Source: Streptomyces sp. ICC1 (GTDB lineage: Bacteria > Actinomycetota > Actinomycetes > Streptomycetales > Streptomycetaceae). Taken from it: a stretch of 64,000 nt of DNA. The stretch spans positions 1,364,001 to 1,428,000 of the forward strand of contig NZ_CP030287.1 in assembly GCF_003287935.1 (NCBI RefSeq). Reading direction: 5' to 3'. Position numbers and translations under genes: made by a program. Shown one piece after another: positions 23,755 to 32,693 of the stretch (position 1 is the first letter of the stretch; every line of letters starts with the position of its first letter). The notes beneath the pieces are model-generated. The model ran no database searches, had not been told where the DNA came from, and was given only the letters and a program-made list of their open reading frames with translations.

Positions 23755-24957
23755 GTGGCTGGATCGAAGTCGTGTGAAGTCCGGAACCTCGTGGTGGCGG
23801 GCGGGGACGGCCGGCATCCCGCTGTCGGGGGGCCAGTGCCCGGCGGCGGACGGCCGTTGATCATCACCGGGGACCCGCTGCTGCTCGACGATCTGCTGCG
23901 GCTGTGCGCCGCCGCGGGGGTCGAGCCGCATGTGCACCAGGCGGTGCCGGAGCAAAGCGGAGCCGATGGTGACGGTGGTGATGCCGGTGGCGGGAGCGCA
24001 TCCGGCGTCGGATGGGAGTCCGCACCGCTCGTCCTCGTCGGCGACGACGCCGCCCGGCACGTGCGCGGCGCACCCCGGCGGGACGGGGTCTTCCTCGTCG
24101 GCAGGGATCTGGACGACCCCCACGTGTGGCAGCGGGCGCTGGAGATCGGCGCCGAGGAGGTCCTGACGCTCCCCGACGCCGAGAGCCGGCTCGTCGACCG
24201 CATCGCCGATGTCGTGGAGGGGGCCGGGCGGCCCGCCCTCGCCGTCGGGGTGATCGGAGGCAGCGGCGGCGCCGGAGCCTCCACCCTCGCCTGCGCCCTG
24301 GCCCTGCGGGCCGCCCGCGCCGGGGAGCGGACCATCCTCATCGACGGCGACCCGCTCGGCGGCGGCATGGACGTCCTGCTCGGCGGGGAAACCGCCGAAG
24401 GACTGCGCTGGCCCGACTTCGCGGGTTCCCGCGGCAGGGTCGGCGCAGGAGCCCTCGCGGAATCGCTGCCCGAACTGCACGCCCTGCGGGTGCTCAGCTG
24501 GGACCGGGGAGACCGGGTGGTGGTGCCGCCCGCCGCGATGCGGTCGGTGGTGGCCGCCGCGCGCCGCCGGGGCGGGGTCGTCGTGGTCGACCTGCCGCGC
24601 CGGGTCGACGAGGCCGTGGCCGAGGTCCTGGCACAGCTGGACCTGGTGCTGCTGGTGGTGCCGGGCGAGCTGCGGTCGGTGGCCGCGGCCTCCCGGGTGG
24701 CCGCCGGCGTCCGGATGGTGGCCCGGGACGTCCGCGTGGTCGTACGGGGCCGCGTGCCCGGCGGACTGGACGCAGAGGCGGTCGCCGCCCTGCTGGGCGC
24801 GCCGCTGGCCGGCGAGGTACCGGTCGAGGTCGGCCTGCCGGGACGGGTGGCCGAGGGCGAGCCGCCGGGATCGCAGGGGCGGGGCGCGCTGGCCCGCTTC
24901 TGCGACGGCTTCTGGCAGCGCGCGCTCGGCTCCGCCCAAGGGGTGGTGACGGCATGA
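23755..24957 (+). CDS. ssd: Septum-site-determining protein Ssd / CpaE-like
   Basis: A 400-residue CpaE/MinD-related protein. An N-terminal receiver-like region (about residues 30-150, containing VLVGDDAARHV and GVFLVGRDLDD) precedes a ParA/MinD-type ATPase domain with a degenerate P-loop, IGGSGGAGASTLACAL (168-181), and HALRVLSWDRG further on. Actinobacterial Ssd proteins are linked to septum placement and to Tad pili. GTG at 23755 has AAGGAGG 7-12 nt upstream. It is the first gene of the Tad operon, overlapping tadA by 4 nt. Confidence 0.87.
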   Translation: MAGSKSCEVRNLVVAGGDGRHPAVGGPVPGGGRPLIITGDPLLLDDLLRLCAAAGVEPHVHQAVPEQSGADGDGGDAGGGSASGVGWESAPLVLVGDDAARHVRGAPRRDGVFLVGRDLDDPHVWQRALEIGAEEVLTLPDAESRLVDRIADVVEGAGRPALAVGVIGGSGGAGASTLACALALRAARAGERTILIDGDPLGGGMDVLLGGETAEGLRWPDFAGSRGRVGAGALAESLPELHALRVLSWDRGDRVVVPPAAMRSVVAAARRRGGVVVVDLPRRVDEAVAEVLAQLDLVLLVVPGELRSVAAASRVAAGVRMVARDVRVVVRGRVPGGLDAEAVAALLGAPLAGEVPVEVGLPGRVAEGEPPGSQGRGALARFCDGFWQRALGSAQGVVTA

Positions 24958-26102
24958 GCGCCGTACTGCTCGACGCGGTGCGCCGACGGCTCGCCGAGAG
25001 CGGGGCGGAACCCACCCCGGCGAGGGTGGCGGCGGCACTGCGGGCCCAGGGCAGGCTGCTGGGCGACACGGAGGTGCTGGGCGCCGCCGCCGAACTGCGC
25101 TCCGAACTGGTCGGCGCGGGCCCGCTGGAGGCACTGCTCGCCGACCCCGAGGTCACCGACGTGCTGGTGGCCGCCCCCGACCGGGTCTGGGTGGACCGCG
25201 GCGGCGGGCTGGAACTGACCGGGGTGACCTTCGCCGACGCCGAGGCCGTGCGCAGGCTCGCCCAGCGCCTCGCCTCCGTCGCCGGCCGCCGCCTCGACGA
25301 CGCCCGGCCCTGGGTGGACGCCCGGCTGCCCGACGGCACCCGGCTGCACGCCGTACTGCCCCCGGTCGCCGTCGGATCTGCCTGCCTGTCCCTGCGGGTG
25401 GTGCGGCCGCGCGCGTTCACGCTGGACGAGCTGGTCGCCGCGGGGACCCTGCCGCCCGGCGGACAGCGGCTGCTGCGCGACATGGTGGAGGCCCGTCTGT
25501 CGTTCCTGGTCTCCGGCGGAACGGGCACCGGCAAGACCACCCTCCTCAGCACCCTGCTGGGACTGGTCGGTCCCGGCGAGCGGATCGTGCTCGCCGAGGA
25601 CTCCGCCGAGCTCCGGCCCGACCATCCGCACGTGGTGCGGCTGGAGACCCGACCGGCCAATCAGGAGGGCGCCGGCCTGGTCACCCTCACCGACCTGGTC
25701 CGCCAGGCGCTGCGGATGAGGCCCGACCGGCTCGTCGTCGGCGAGGTCCGGGGAGCCGAGGTCGCGGACCTGCTCGCCGCCCTCAACACGGGCCACGAGG
25801 GAGGCTGCGGCACGGTCCACGCGAATGCCGCCGCCCACGTACCGGCCCGGCTGGAGGCCCTGGGGACGGCCGCCGGGCTCGACCGGGCCGCCCTGCACAG
25901 CCAGTTGGCGGCCGCGCTGACCCTCGTCGTCCACCTCGTGCGGGACCGGGCCGGCCGGCGCCGGGTCGCCGAGGTGCACGTGCTGGAGCGGGACCCCGCC
26001 GGGCTCGTGGTCACCGTGCCGGCGCTGCGCTGGGCCGCGCGGGGATTCGTACGGGAACGGGGCTGGGAGCGGCTGCGCCCGCTGCTCGGAGGTGCCCGAT
26101 GA
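24954..26102 (+). CDS. tadA: TadA/CpaF-family secretion ATPase
   Basis: A 382-residue ATPase of the type II/IV secretion superfamily. The N-terminal domain spans about 1-150; the P-loop SGGTGTGKTTLLS is at 188-200, the Asp box ERIVLAEDSAEL follows, and the MRPDRLVVGEVRGAE Walker B and GHEGGCGTVHANAA His box complete the set. It would power assembly of the Flp-type pilus. Overlaps ssd and tadB by 4 nt each. Confidence 0.93.
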   Translation: MSAVLLDAVRRRLAESGAEPTPARVAAALRAQGRLLGDTEVLGAAAELRSELVGAGPLEALLADPEVTDVLVAAPDRVWVDRGGGLELTGVTFADAEAVRRLAQRLASVAGRRLDDARPWVDARLPDGTRLHAVLPPVAVGSACLSLRVVRPRAFTLDELVAAGTLPPGGQRLLRDMVEARLSFLVSGGTGTGKTTLLSTLLGLVGPGERIVLAEDSAELRPDHPHVVRLETRPANQEGAGLVTLTDLVRQALRMRPDRLVVGEVRGAEVADLLAALNTGHEGGCGTVHANAAAHVPARLEALGTAAGLDRAALHSQLAAALTLVVHLVRDRAGRRRVAEVHVLERDPAGLVVTVPALRWAARGFVRERGWERLRPLLGGAR

Positions 26103-26983
26103 GCGCGGCCGCGGTGCTCCCGGTGCCGGTGTTCGCCGGGGTGCTGTGCGCCGGGGCGGCCGCCTGGGCGCTGGCCGGCGGCGACCGGGTGTCCCGGCGG
26201 GCCAAGGCGGTGCTCGCCGGGGCGGGTCCGGCGGTACCGGGCGGGCCCGCGCCCTGGGAGCGGCTGCTGCTCGCCGTGCGGGTCGGGGCGGCGCACCGCC
26301 GGGAGTGGGCCTGCCTGGGGGCCGGTCTGGTGCTCGCACTACTCGGCGGGTCGGTGATCCCGCTGCTGGCCGGGGCGGCGGCCCTGCCGCTGGTGCGCCG
26401 GTGGCTGCGGGCCAGGGAGCGGGCCCGGGCCCGGTCGGCGCGGGCCGCCGAAGTGGCGGCCCTGTGCGGTGCGGTGGTGGGCGAGCTGCGCTCCGGCGCC
26501 CAGCCCGGCCAGGCGTTGAGCGCGGCCATGCGCCGCACGGTGTCGGGCCCGGGCGGTCCGGGACCCGCCCAGGCCGGACTCCTGGCGGCCGCGGCCTTCG
26601 GCGGGGACGTCCCCGGGGCGCTGCGCCAGGCGGCGCGGGAGCCCGGCGCGGAGGGGCTGGCCGGGATGGCGGCCTGCTGGCGGGTCTCGGTGGACGGAGG
26701 CGCCGGGCTGGCCGCCGGACTGGACCGGCTGGAAGGGGCGTTGCGGGCCGAGCGGGACCGGGAGGAGTCACTGCGCGCCCAGTTGGCGGGAGCCAGATCG
26801 ACGACGGGGGTGCTGGCCCTGTTGCCGGTGGTCGGTCTGCTGATCGGCACCGGGCTGGGGGCCGATCCGCTGCGGGTGCTGCTGCACACGCCGGTCGGGT
26901 GGGGCTGCCTGCTGGCGGGGACGGCGCTGGAGGCCCTGGGGCTGCTGTGGTGCCGGCGGATCGTACGGACGGGGGAGCGGTGA
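26099..26983 (+). CDS. tadB: TadB-like pilus assembly membrane protein
   Basis: A 294-residue type II secretion F-domain protein with N-terminal hydrophobic segments (residues about 5-25 and 70-100), a central soluble T2SSF domain (CGAVVGELRSGAQPGQALSAAM onward) and C-terminal membrane helices (VLALLPVVGLLIGTGLGADP and after). A platform protein of the Tad machinery. Overlaps tadA by 4 nt; its stop shares one base with the tadC start. Confidence 0.85.
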   Translation: MSAAAVLPVPVFAGVLCAGAAAWALAGGDRVSRRAKAVLAGAGPAVPGGPAPWERLLLAVRVGAAHRREWACLGAGLVLALLGGSVIPLLAGAAALPLVRRWLRARERARARSARAAEVAALCGAVVGELRSGAQPGQALSAAMRRTVSGPGGPGPAQAGLLAAAAFGGDVPGALRQAAREPGAEGLAGMAACWRVSVDGGAGLAAGLDRLEGALRAERDREESLRAQLAGARSTTGVLALLPVVGLLIGTGLGADPLRVLLHTPVGWGCLLAGTALEALGLLWCRRIVRTGER

Positions 26984-27756
26984 TGGGCGGCTTCGCGATC
27001 CACAGCCTGGGGATGGCGCTGTGCTTCGCGGCGGCCCTGTGCACGGGCTCGGCGCTGGCGGCGCGAATCCGGGAGCGGGCGGCCCGGCGGCGGCTCACGG
27101 CCCTGCTCGCGGTGGAGGCGGCGCGCCGCCGGCCGCCGTTCGCACCCGGGCTGCGCGGCGCGGTGGCCGCGTGGGCCGGGCCGGTCGGGGCGCTGGCGGT
27201 GGCCTGGGCGCTGATCGGCGGACTCCTCGGAGCGGCGGCGGGCTGCGCCGCGGCCTTCGGGGTCCGCAGATGGCTCGCGAGACCCCGGCCGGCTTCGGGG
27301 GCGGATCCCGGGGAGATCGAGCGTCAGCTCCCGTTCGCCGCCGACCTGTTGGCCGCCTGCCTGGCGGCCGGAGCCGGGCCGGTCGACGCCGCCGAGGTGG
27401 TGGGCGAGTCGCTGGGCGGCCCGGTGGGCGAGCGGCTGGCCCTGGCCGGGGCGGAGCTGCGGCTCGGCGGAGAACCGGGAGCCGCGTGGGGGAGGTTGGC
27501 GGAGATACCGGGTGCCCGCGGGCTGGCCGAATGCCTGGAGCGCTCCGCCCGTACGGGGGCTCCCGCGGCCGAACCGGTCTCCCGGCTCGCGGCGGCGCTC
27601 AGGGCGGACCGGACGCGCCGCGCGGGAGCCGGGGCGCAGCGGGCGGCGGTCCTGGTCACCGCGCCGGTGGGGCTGTGCTTCCTCCCCGCATTCCTCGCGA
27701 TCGGAGTGGCGCCCGTGGTGATCGGAATGGCGTCCGGGCTCCTCTCGGGAACCTGA
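26983..27756 (+). CDS. tadC: TadC-like pilus assembly membrane protein
   Basis: A 257-residue second F-domain platform protein. N-terminal hydrophobic segments lie at about residues 5-28 and 60-95, the T2SSF domain (RQLPFAADLLAACLAAGAGP) is central, and a C-terminal hydrophobic hairpin (VLVTAPVGLCFLPAFLAIG) follows. The stop at 27754-27756 is followed by a 140-bp gap holding a tandem repeat before the pilin gene, the only real gap in this operon. Confidence 0.85.
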   Translation: MGGFAIHSLGMALCFAAALCTGSALAARIRERAARRRLTALLAVEAARRRPPFAPGLRGAVAAWAGPVGALAVAWALIGGLLGAAAGCAAAFGVRRWLARPRPASGADPGEIERQLPFAADLLAACLAAGAGPVDAAEVVGESLGGPVGERLALAGAELRLGGEPGAAWGRLAEIPGARGLAECLERSARTGAPAAEPVSRLAAALRADRTRRAGAGAQRAAVLVTAPVGLCFLPAFLAIGVAPVVIGMASGLLSGT

Positions 27757-27782
27757 AACACCGACCCGGAGCATCCCTCTCC

Positions 27783-27870
27783 GATCACCTTCTGCGATCA
27801 CGTTCTGGGATCACCATCCGAGATCACCATCCGAGATCACCATCTGAAATCACGATCTGAGATCACGTCA
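27783..27870 (+). repeat. 13-bp tandem repeat array before the pilin gene
   Basis: Six full units and a partial seventh, each 13 bp, from 27783: GATCACCTTCTGC, GATCACGTTCTGG, GATCACCATCCGA (twice), GATCACCATCTGA, AATCACGATCTGA, then GATCACGTC. The array ends 27 bp before the DUF4244 gene's ATG and just upstream of its GGGAGG ribosome site, so it lies in the promoter or 5' leader. Confidence 0.85.
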
Positions 27871-27896
27871 AAAAGCCGAATCAACGGGAGGTTGCC

Positions 27897-28094
27897 ATGA
27901 GGATCATCTGGTTTCGCGTGCGGGCGGCGCTGAGGGGCCGCGCGGGTGACGCGGGAATGTCCACCTCAGAATACGCCATGGGCACGATCGCGGCGTGTGC
28001 GTTCGCCGCCGTTCTGTACAAGGTGGTGACGAGCGAAGTGGTCTCGACGGCACTTCAGTCGACCATCGGGAAGGCACTCGATGCGCCGTTCTGA
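27897..28094 (+). CDS. DUF4244 Flp-like pilin
   Basis: A 65-residue protein: a short basic N-terminus, then GDAGMSTSEYAMGTIAACAFAAVLYKVVTS, i.e. a G/M-T-S-E-Y pilin-type junction and one hydrophobic helix. This is the DUF4244 family, the presumed Flp-type pilin subunit of actinobacterial Tad systems. The GGGAGG ribosome site lies 6 nt before the ATG. Overlaps the TadE gene start by 14 nt. Confidence 0.88.
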   Translation: MRIIWFRVRAALRGRAGDAGMSTSEYAMGTIAACAFAAVLYKVVTSEVVSTALQSTIGKALDAPF

Positions 28095-28434
28095 CGGGGG
28101 ATATGTGACGGCGGAGGCGGCCTTGGTGATTCCGGCGCTGGTGCTGTTCGCGGCGCTGCTGGTGTGGGCGCTGATGGCCGCCGCCTCCCAGATCCGGTGC
28201 GTGGACGCCGCGCGGGCCGGTGCCCGGGCGGCGGCCCGGTCCGAGCCGGCCGAAGCGGCGGTGGCGGCGGCGCGGGCCGCCGCTCCGCCCGGGGCGCGTG
28301 TGGAGCTGTCGCGGACGGGCGACCTGTGGCAGGTCCGCGTCTCGGCCCCGGCCCCGGGCCCGGCCGCCCTGCCGGTCCGGCTCACCGCCCAGGCGGCCGC
28401 CCTGGCCGAGGACACCGTGGGGCCGCCGCCGTGA
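28081..28434 (+). CDS. TadE-like minor pseudopilin
   Basis: A 117-residue protein starting MRRSDGGYVTAEAALVIPALVL, the TadE signature of a short basic leader, Glu after the cleavage region, and a hydrophobic helix (about residues 14-38). The rest is a small Ala-rich domain. It overlaps the upstream pilin by 14 nt. A GTGA at 28431 would start a further coupled gene, as expected for the usual TadG-like partner, but that frame loses coding character after about 15 codons. Confidence 0.85.
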   Translation: MRRSDGGYVTAEAALVIPALVLFAALLVWALMAAASQIRCVDAARAGARAAARSEPAEAAVAAARAAAPPGARVELSRTGDLWQVRVSAPAPGPAALPVRLTAQAAALAEDTVGPPP

Positions 28435-28472
28435 CCCCGACCCCGGCCCGGGCCCCGACGGCCCGGCGCCCG

Positions 28473-30620
28473 CTAGGGCCCCTCCGCCCGGAACCCCGAG
28501 AGGCCGATGACCTTCCGGGTCAGCGGGTGCTCCGGTCCGAGGATCCGGACGTGCTCGTCCAGCGTTTCGCGCCACACGGTCAGGGCCCGGTCGAAGCCTT
28601 CCACGCGGGCCACCAGGCGGGCGACTTGCCGACGCGTGTGGAGCGTGTGCAGGTGGTCGGAGCCCAGCACCCTCTCCCGGTCCTCCAGGAGCCCCCGCGC
28701 GCGTTCCAGAGCCGCTTCGTGGAGCTCCATGGCCGACAGCCAGGCGACGGCCCGCCCCCGCGCGTAGAGGGTGTCGGCATGGTCCGCGCCCAGCACCGCG
28801 GTGCGGCGCCGCACCACTTCCTCCGCGAGATCGAACGCCTCGGAGTACCGGCCTGATTTTCCGGTCCACGTGGCCGTTCTGGCTTCGACGTCCAGGGTGT
28901 CTATGTGGTCGGGCCCCAGCTCCCTCTGGAACCTCCCCAGGAGGGAGCGGCACCGCTCCGCGGCGTCCGCCGGGCGCCCCAGCCTGCCGATGGCGTTGGC
29001 GATCTGCAGGTGCGTGTCGAGCGTGTCGGGATGATCCGTGCCCAGGCGGGCCTCGCGCAGGGGCAGCAGCTCGCGCATCAGTTCCAGGGCTTCTGCCGCG
29101 CGCCCTTGTTTCAGCGTCAGGTACGCCAGCTCGGCATGGGCGTCCAGGGTGTCCGCGTGCTCCCTGCCGAGGGACGACCTACGGGATTCCCAGATGGACC
29201 GCAGCTCGACCACCGCTTGATCGATGCGGCCGGTCTTCCCCATGATCACCGCTTTGGCCACGTCCGCCGCCGCCAGTCCGGCCCCCGCCGCCACCCCGAA
29301 GGCCCTTTCCGCCCGGTCGTGACGGGACTCGAGCAGCGAGACCATGCCCATGTCGAGCGCGTCACGGGGCCGGGCGGCCGCCAGGATCAGGTCCCACGAC
29401 TCGTCGGGAACCACTTCCAGGTCGAGGGTGTCCAGGAAGTAGTCGAAGGCCCGGAGTCCCGTCGCCGGTTCGCCGACCAGCATGCTGGCGCCCGTGTGGC
29501 CCAGGGGCCGCAGAGCCCATGCGAGCGCGTCCTCCAGCGCCTCCGGCCGCAGGGGGGATCCCCCTCTGTTCCGCAGGTGGATCTCGTGCAGCCGCTCCAG
29601 GAGGGACACGGGCACCGCTTCGTGCATGCCGGCGCGACGCACGTCCACCGCGGCCAGGACGAGGGCCGCCCCGCGCGGATGGGCACCTGGGGACCAGGCG
29701 TTCTGCCACGCCTCGAGGAGCTCCGGACCGGCGGCCAGGACCTCGGCCACTCCGAACGCCTCCGAAGCGCTCAGCGCACGGTTGATGCGGCGGTCGTTCC
29801 TGTAGGACTGGGCCCTTTCGCGCTCGGCCGGCGACCACCGGCGCGGGATGCGGATCTTCTTCGCCCGGCGGACCACGTCGCGGCCGTCGCGCCAGACTTC
29901 GTGGTCGCTCCGGTCGACGACCGCTTCGGCGTGATCGCCGAAGCGGTCGTACTCCGGGGTCCGCACCGTGGCCACGACCGTCGATCCGCTCTCCAGGATC
30001 CGGCCCAGAGCGGAAGCAGTGAGCCCTCCGGGGCCGAGGAACCGCTCCAGATCGTCGAGCCAGACCAGATACCGCCTGCGGATCCTCAGAGCGACGAGCA
30101 CGCTGGAGATCCCGTCCCGGTTCCGGGGGCTCAGCAGGAAGTGGTCCGGTGCGAGCAGCCGTACTGCCTCGAAAGCCGATCTCGTCTTCCCGGCGGTCGA
30201 TTCCCCCACGAGGAGGACGAAGCCTCCGCTCTCCACCGCCGCGTGCAGGTCCGCCTCGATGTCCCTGGGGATGTACGGAGGGGTGTTCCAGCGGCTTTCC
30301 GGAAGGTCTCCGTCTTCGTGCTGGTACGGATGGATCCCGACCAGCACCGGATCCTGGACCTCCCGGACGCGGGGAAGGCCGCCGTGCGCGTCCTTCGTCA
30401 GGAGGCCCGCCGCCGCGCGCTCCCGCTCCTGGCGCCTGTCACTGAGCGCGGATTCGTTCCTGGCCGCGGCTCCGCCGCACAGGGCGAGGACGGCGGCACC
30501 CACCACCCCCGCCTGCCCCGCCGGCAGCCACACCCCCGCGACGAGCCCGGCCGTGCCCGCCAGCACCCCGAAGACGGCGAACTTCACCCACAGACCACAC
30601 CTGACCCAAAGGTTTCGCAT
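28473..30620 (-). CDS. Membrane-anchored P-loop NTPase with kinesin-light-chain-type TPRs
   Basis: A 715-residue protein. Residues about 11-33 and 36-54 are two membrane helices; a P-loop GESTAGKTRS (139-148) and a Walker-B-like YLVWLDDLERF (184-194) form an NTPase core; a helical middle follows; the last third holds about six 42-residue TPRs, each with an LGXXHXXTL motif (LGREHADTL, LGTDHPDTL, LGPDHIDTL, LGADHADTL, LGSDHLHTL, LGPEHPLT). The layout resembles STAND-type signalling or defence NTPases, but no effector domain is recognisable. It lies antisense to, and directly abuts, the truncated Tad operon. Confidence 0.85.
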   Translation of the reverse strand: MRNLWVRCGLWVKFAVFGVLAGTAGLVAGVWLPAGQAGVVGAAVLALCGGAAARNESALSDRRQERERAAAGLLTKDAHGGLPRVREVQDPVLVGIHPYQHEDGDLPESRWNTPPYIPRDIEADLHAAVESGGFVLLVGESTAGKTRSAFEAVRLLAPDHFLLSPRNRDGISSVLVALRIRRRYLVWLDDLERFLGPGGLTASALGRILESGSTVVATVRTPEYDRFGDHAEAVVDRSDHEVWRDGRDVVRRAKKIRIPRRWSPAERERAQSYRNDRRINRALSASEAFGVAEVLAAGPELLEAWQNAWSPGAHPRGAALVLAAVDVRRAGMHEAVPVSLLERLHEIHLRNRGGSPLRPEALEDALAWALRPLGHTGASMLVGEPATGLRAFDYFLDTLDLEVVPDESWDLILAAARPRDALDMGMVSLLESRHDRAERAFGVAAGAGLAAADVAKAVIMGKTGRIDQAVVELRSIWESRRSSLGREHADTLDAHAELAYLTLKQGRAAEALELMRELLPLREARLGTDHPDTLDTHLQIANAIGRLGRPADAAERCRSLLGRFQRELGPDHIDTLDVEARTATWTGKSGRYSEAFDLAEEVVRRRTAVLGADHADTLYARGRAVAWLSAMELHEAALERARGLLEDRERVLGSDHLHTLHTRRQVARLVARVEGFDRALTVWRETLDEHVRILGPEHPLTRKVIGLSGFRAEGP

Positions 30621-30702
30621 GGTGCGCAGCCCCCCGGGGCTAGAAGCCGTCGTGGCCCATGCCTACCGCCGGCCGGTGGTCGTTACACCACCGCACCCCG
30701 GG

Positions 30703-32577
30703 TCATCGTTTCTGCCGGTACAGCGCCTCGATCTCCCGCTCGTGGTCCCGGGCGATCACGCCCCGCCGGAGCTTCAGCGACGGCGTCAGGTGCCCCCGCT
30801 CCTCCGTGAAGTCGCCCGTCAGCACCGCGAACCGCCGGATCGACTCCGCCCTCGACACCAGCCGGTTCGCGTCGTCCACCGCCCGCTGGAGGTCCGCGCG
30901 CAGTTCCTCGTCCTCGACCAGCTCCCCGATCGGCACCCGCTGCTTCTTGCGCATCTGCCGCCAATGCTGCAGCCCCTCCGGCTCCAGGGTGATCAGCGCG
31001 GTCACGTACGGCCGGTTGTCCCCGACGACCATGCACTGGCCGACCAGCGGGTGCGCCCGCAGCCAGTCCTCCAGCGGGGCCGGGGCCACGTTCTTGCCTC
31101 CCGAGGTGATGATCAGGTCCTTCTTGCGCCCCGTGATCGTCAGGTATCCGTCGGCGTCGAGTTCGCCGATGTCCCCCGTGGCCAGCCACTGGCCGCCGCC
31201 CGCCGGCGGGCCGTTCCAGTACCCCGCGAACACGTGCGGCCCGCGCAACAGCACCTCGCCGTCGTCCGCGATCCGCACCGCCGTCCCCGGCAGCGGCCAC
31301 CCCACCGTCCCCAGCCTCGGCCGCAGCGGCGGGGTGAGGGTCGCGGCCGCCGTCGTCTCCGTGAGCCCGTAGCCCTCGAAGACCTCGATGCCCGCGCCCG
31401 TGTAGAAGGCGGCGAGCCGCCGCCCGAGCGGGGAGCCGCCGCTCAGGATGTAGCGGACCCGTCCGCCCAGGGCCGCCCGGATGCGCCGGTAGACGAGCGG
31501 GTCGTACACCGCCCGCGCCACCCGCAGTCCCAGGCCCGGCTTCTTGCCCTCGACGACCTCGCCGAAGGCCCGCGCGATCTTGGCGGCCCGGTCGAAGGAG
31601 GAGGCGCGCCCCATCGTCTCGGCCGTCGCACGCGCGGTGTTGTAGACCTTCTCCAGGACGTACGGGATCGCCAGCAGGAAGGTCGGCCTGAAGCCGGCCA
31701 GGTCCGCGAGCAGGTCCTCGCTCCGGATGCTCGGCGCGTGCCCCAGCTTCACCCGCGCCCGCAGGCACCCGACGGCCACCATCCGCCCGAAGACGTGCGA
31801 CAGCGGCAGGAAGAGCAGGGTCGAGGCCGGCTCCTTGCTGACCGACTTGAAGACGGGGTGCAGCAGCTCCACCGCATTGTCCACCTCGGCGAAGAAGTTG
31901 GCGTGCGTCAGCACGCACCCCTTGGGCTGCCCGGTGGTCCCGGAGGTGTAGATCAGGGTCGCGACCGACTCCGGGGCGCACCCGGCCAGCCGGTCGCGCA
32001 CGACCTCGTCCGGCACGTGCCGGCCGGCCGTGACCAGCCGGGCGACCGCGCCGGTGTCGAACTCCCACAGGTGCCTCAGCCAGGGCAGGTTGCCGCGTTC
32101 CGCACTGATGATCCTGGCCTGCGCGGTGTCCTCCACCGCGCAGGCCACCGCACCCGAGTCCTGGATGATCCAGCGCGTCTGGATCGCGGAGGAGGTCGGG
32201 TAGACCGGGACGGTGACCAGCCCGGCCGCCCAGCCCGCGAAGTCCAGCAGCGTCCACTCGTACGTCGTCCTCGCCATGATGGCGAGCCGGTCGCCCGGCC
32301 GCAGCCCCTCGGCGATCAGCCCCTTCGCGACAGCGAGCACCTCGGCGGCGAACTCGGCCGCCGTGACGTCCCGCCAGGTGCCTTCGCGGTCCTTGCGGGC
32401 GAGGACGGGCTCGTGCGGGGCCTCGCGGGCGTTGTCGAAGGGGATGTCCCCGAGGGAGCCCCGCTGTGGGGGCGCCACCAGGGCGGGCACCCACACCTCG
32501 CGGACCCGTCCGTCGATCACGGTCTTGCCGGGCTCGACGGGCTTGGCGACCCTCACCGGGCTCGATTCGGCTGTCAC
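30703..32577 (-). CDS. Long-chain fatty-acid--CoA ligase
   Basis: A 624-residue AMP-forming acyl-CoA ligase. Motifs: TLIYTSGTTGQPKGCVL (P-loop), the YGLTETTAAAT adenylate motif, and the ATGDIGELDADGYLTITGRKKD hinge; the C-terminal catalytic Lys is probably in LTPSLKLRRG. It activates fatty acids to acyl-CoA. GTG at 32577 has GAGGAGG 6 nt upstream. Possibly the first gene of a unit continuing toward the TPR gene (82-nt gap). Confidence 0.92.
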   Translation of the reverse strand: MTAESSPVRVAKPVEPGKTVIDGRVREVWVPALVAPPQRGSLGDIPFDNAREAPHEPVLARKDREGTWRDVTAAEFAAEVLAVAKGLIAEGLRPGDRLAIMARTTYEWTLLDFAGWAAGLVTVPVYPTSSAIQTRWIIQDSGAVACAVEDTAQARIISAERGNLPWLRHLWEFDTGAVARLVTAGRHVPDEVVRDRLAGCAPESVATLIYTSGTTGQPKGCVLTHANFFAEVDNAVELLHPVFKSVSKEPASTLLFLPLSHVFGRMVAVGCLRARVKLGHAPSIRSEDLLADLAGFRPTFLLAIPYVLEKVYNTARATAETMGRASSFDRAAKIARAFGEVVEGKKPGLGLRVARAVYDPLVYRRIRAALGGRVRYILSGGSPLGRRLAAFYTGAGIEVFEGYGLTETTAAATLTPPLRPRLGTVGWPLPGTAVRIADDGEVLLRGPHVFAGYWNGPPAGGGQWLATGDIGELDADGYLTITGRKKDLIITSGGKNVAPAPLEDWLRAHPLVGQCMVVGDNRPYVTALITLEPEGLQHWRQMRKKQRVPIGELVEDEELRADLQRAVDDANRLVSRAESIRRFAVLTGDFTEERGHLTPSLKLRRGVIARDHEREIEALYRQKR

Positions 32578-32693
32578 GGCGTGCCTCCTCGGTCGGACGG
32601 AGCGTTACCGCCGGTAATCTACTTACGGGTAACTGCTCCTGGCCACCCCCCGGAGCCCCTTTTCACGGATGCTCCACGCGGCCTCCCCGGAAC

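Noticed and set aside
23628..27098. 1156-residue minus-strand frame
   Set aside because: Pro/Arg/Ser-rich antisense shadow of the whole ssd-tadA-tadB region, where four overlapping genes with known motifs run on the plus strand.
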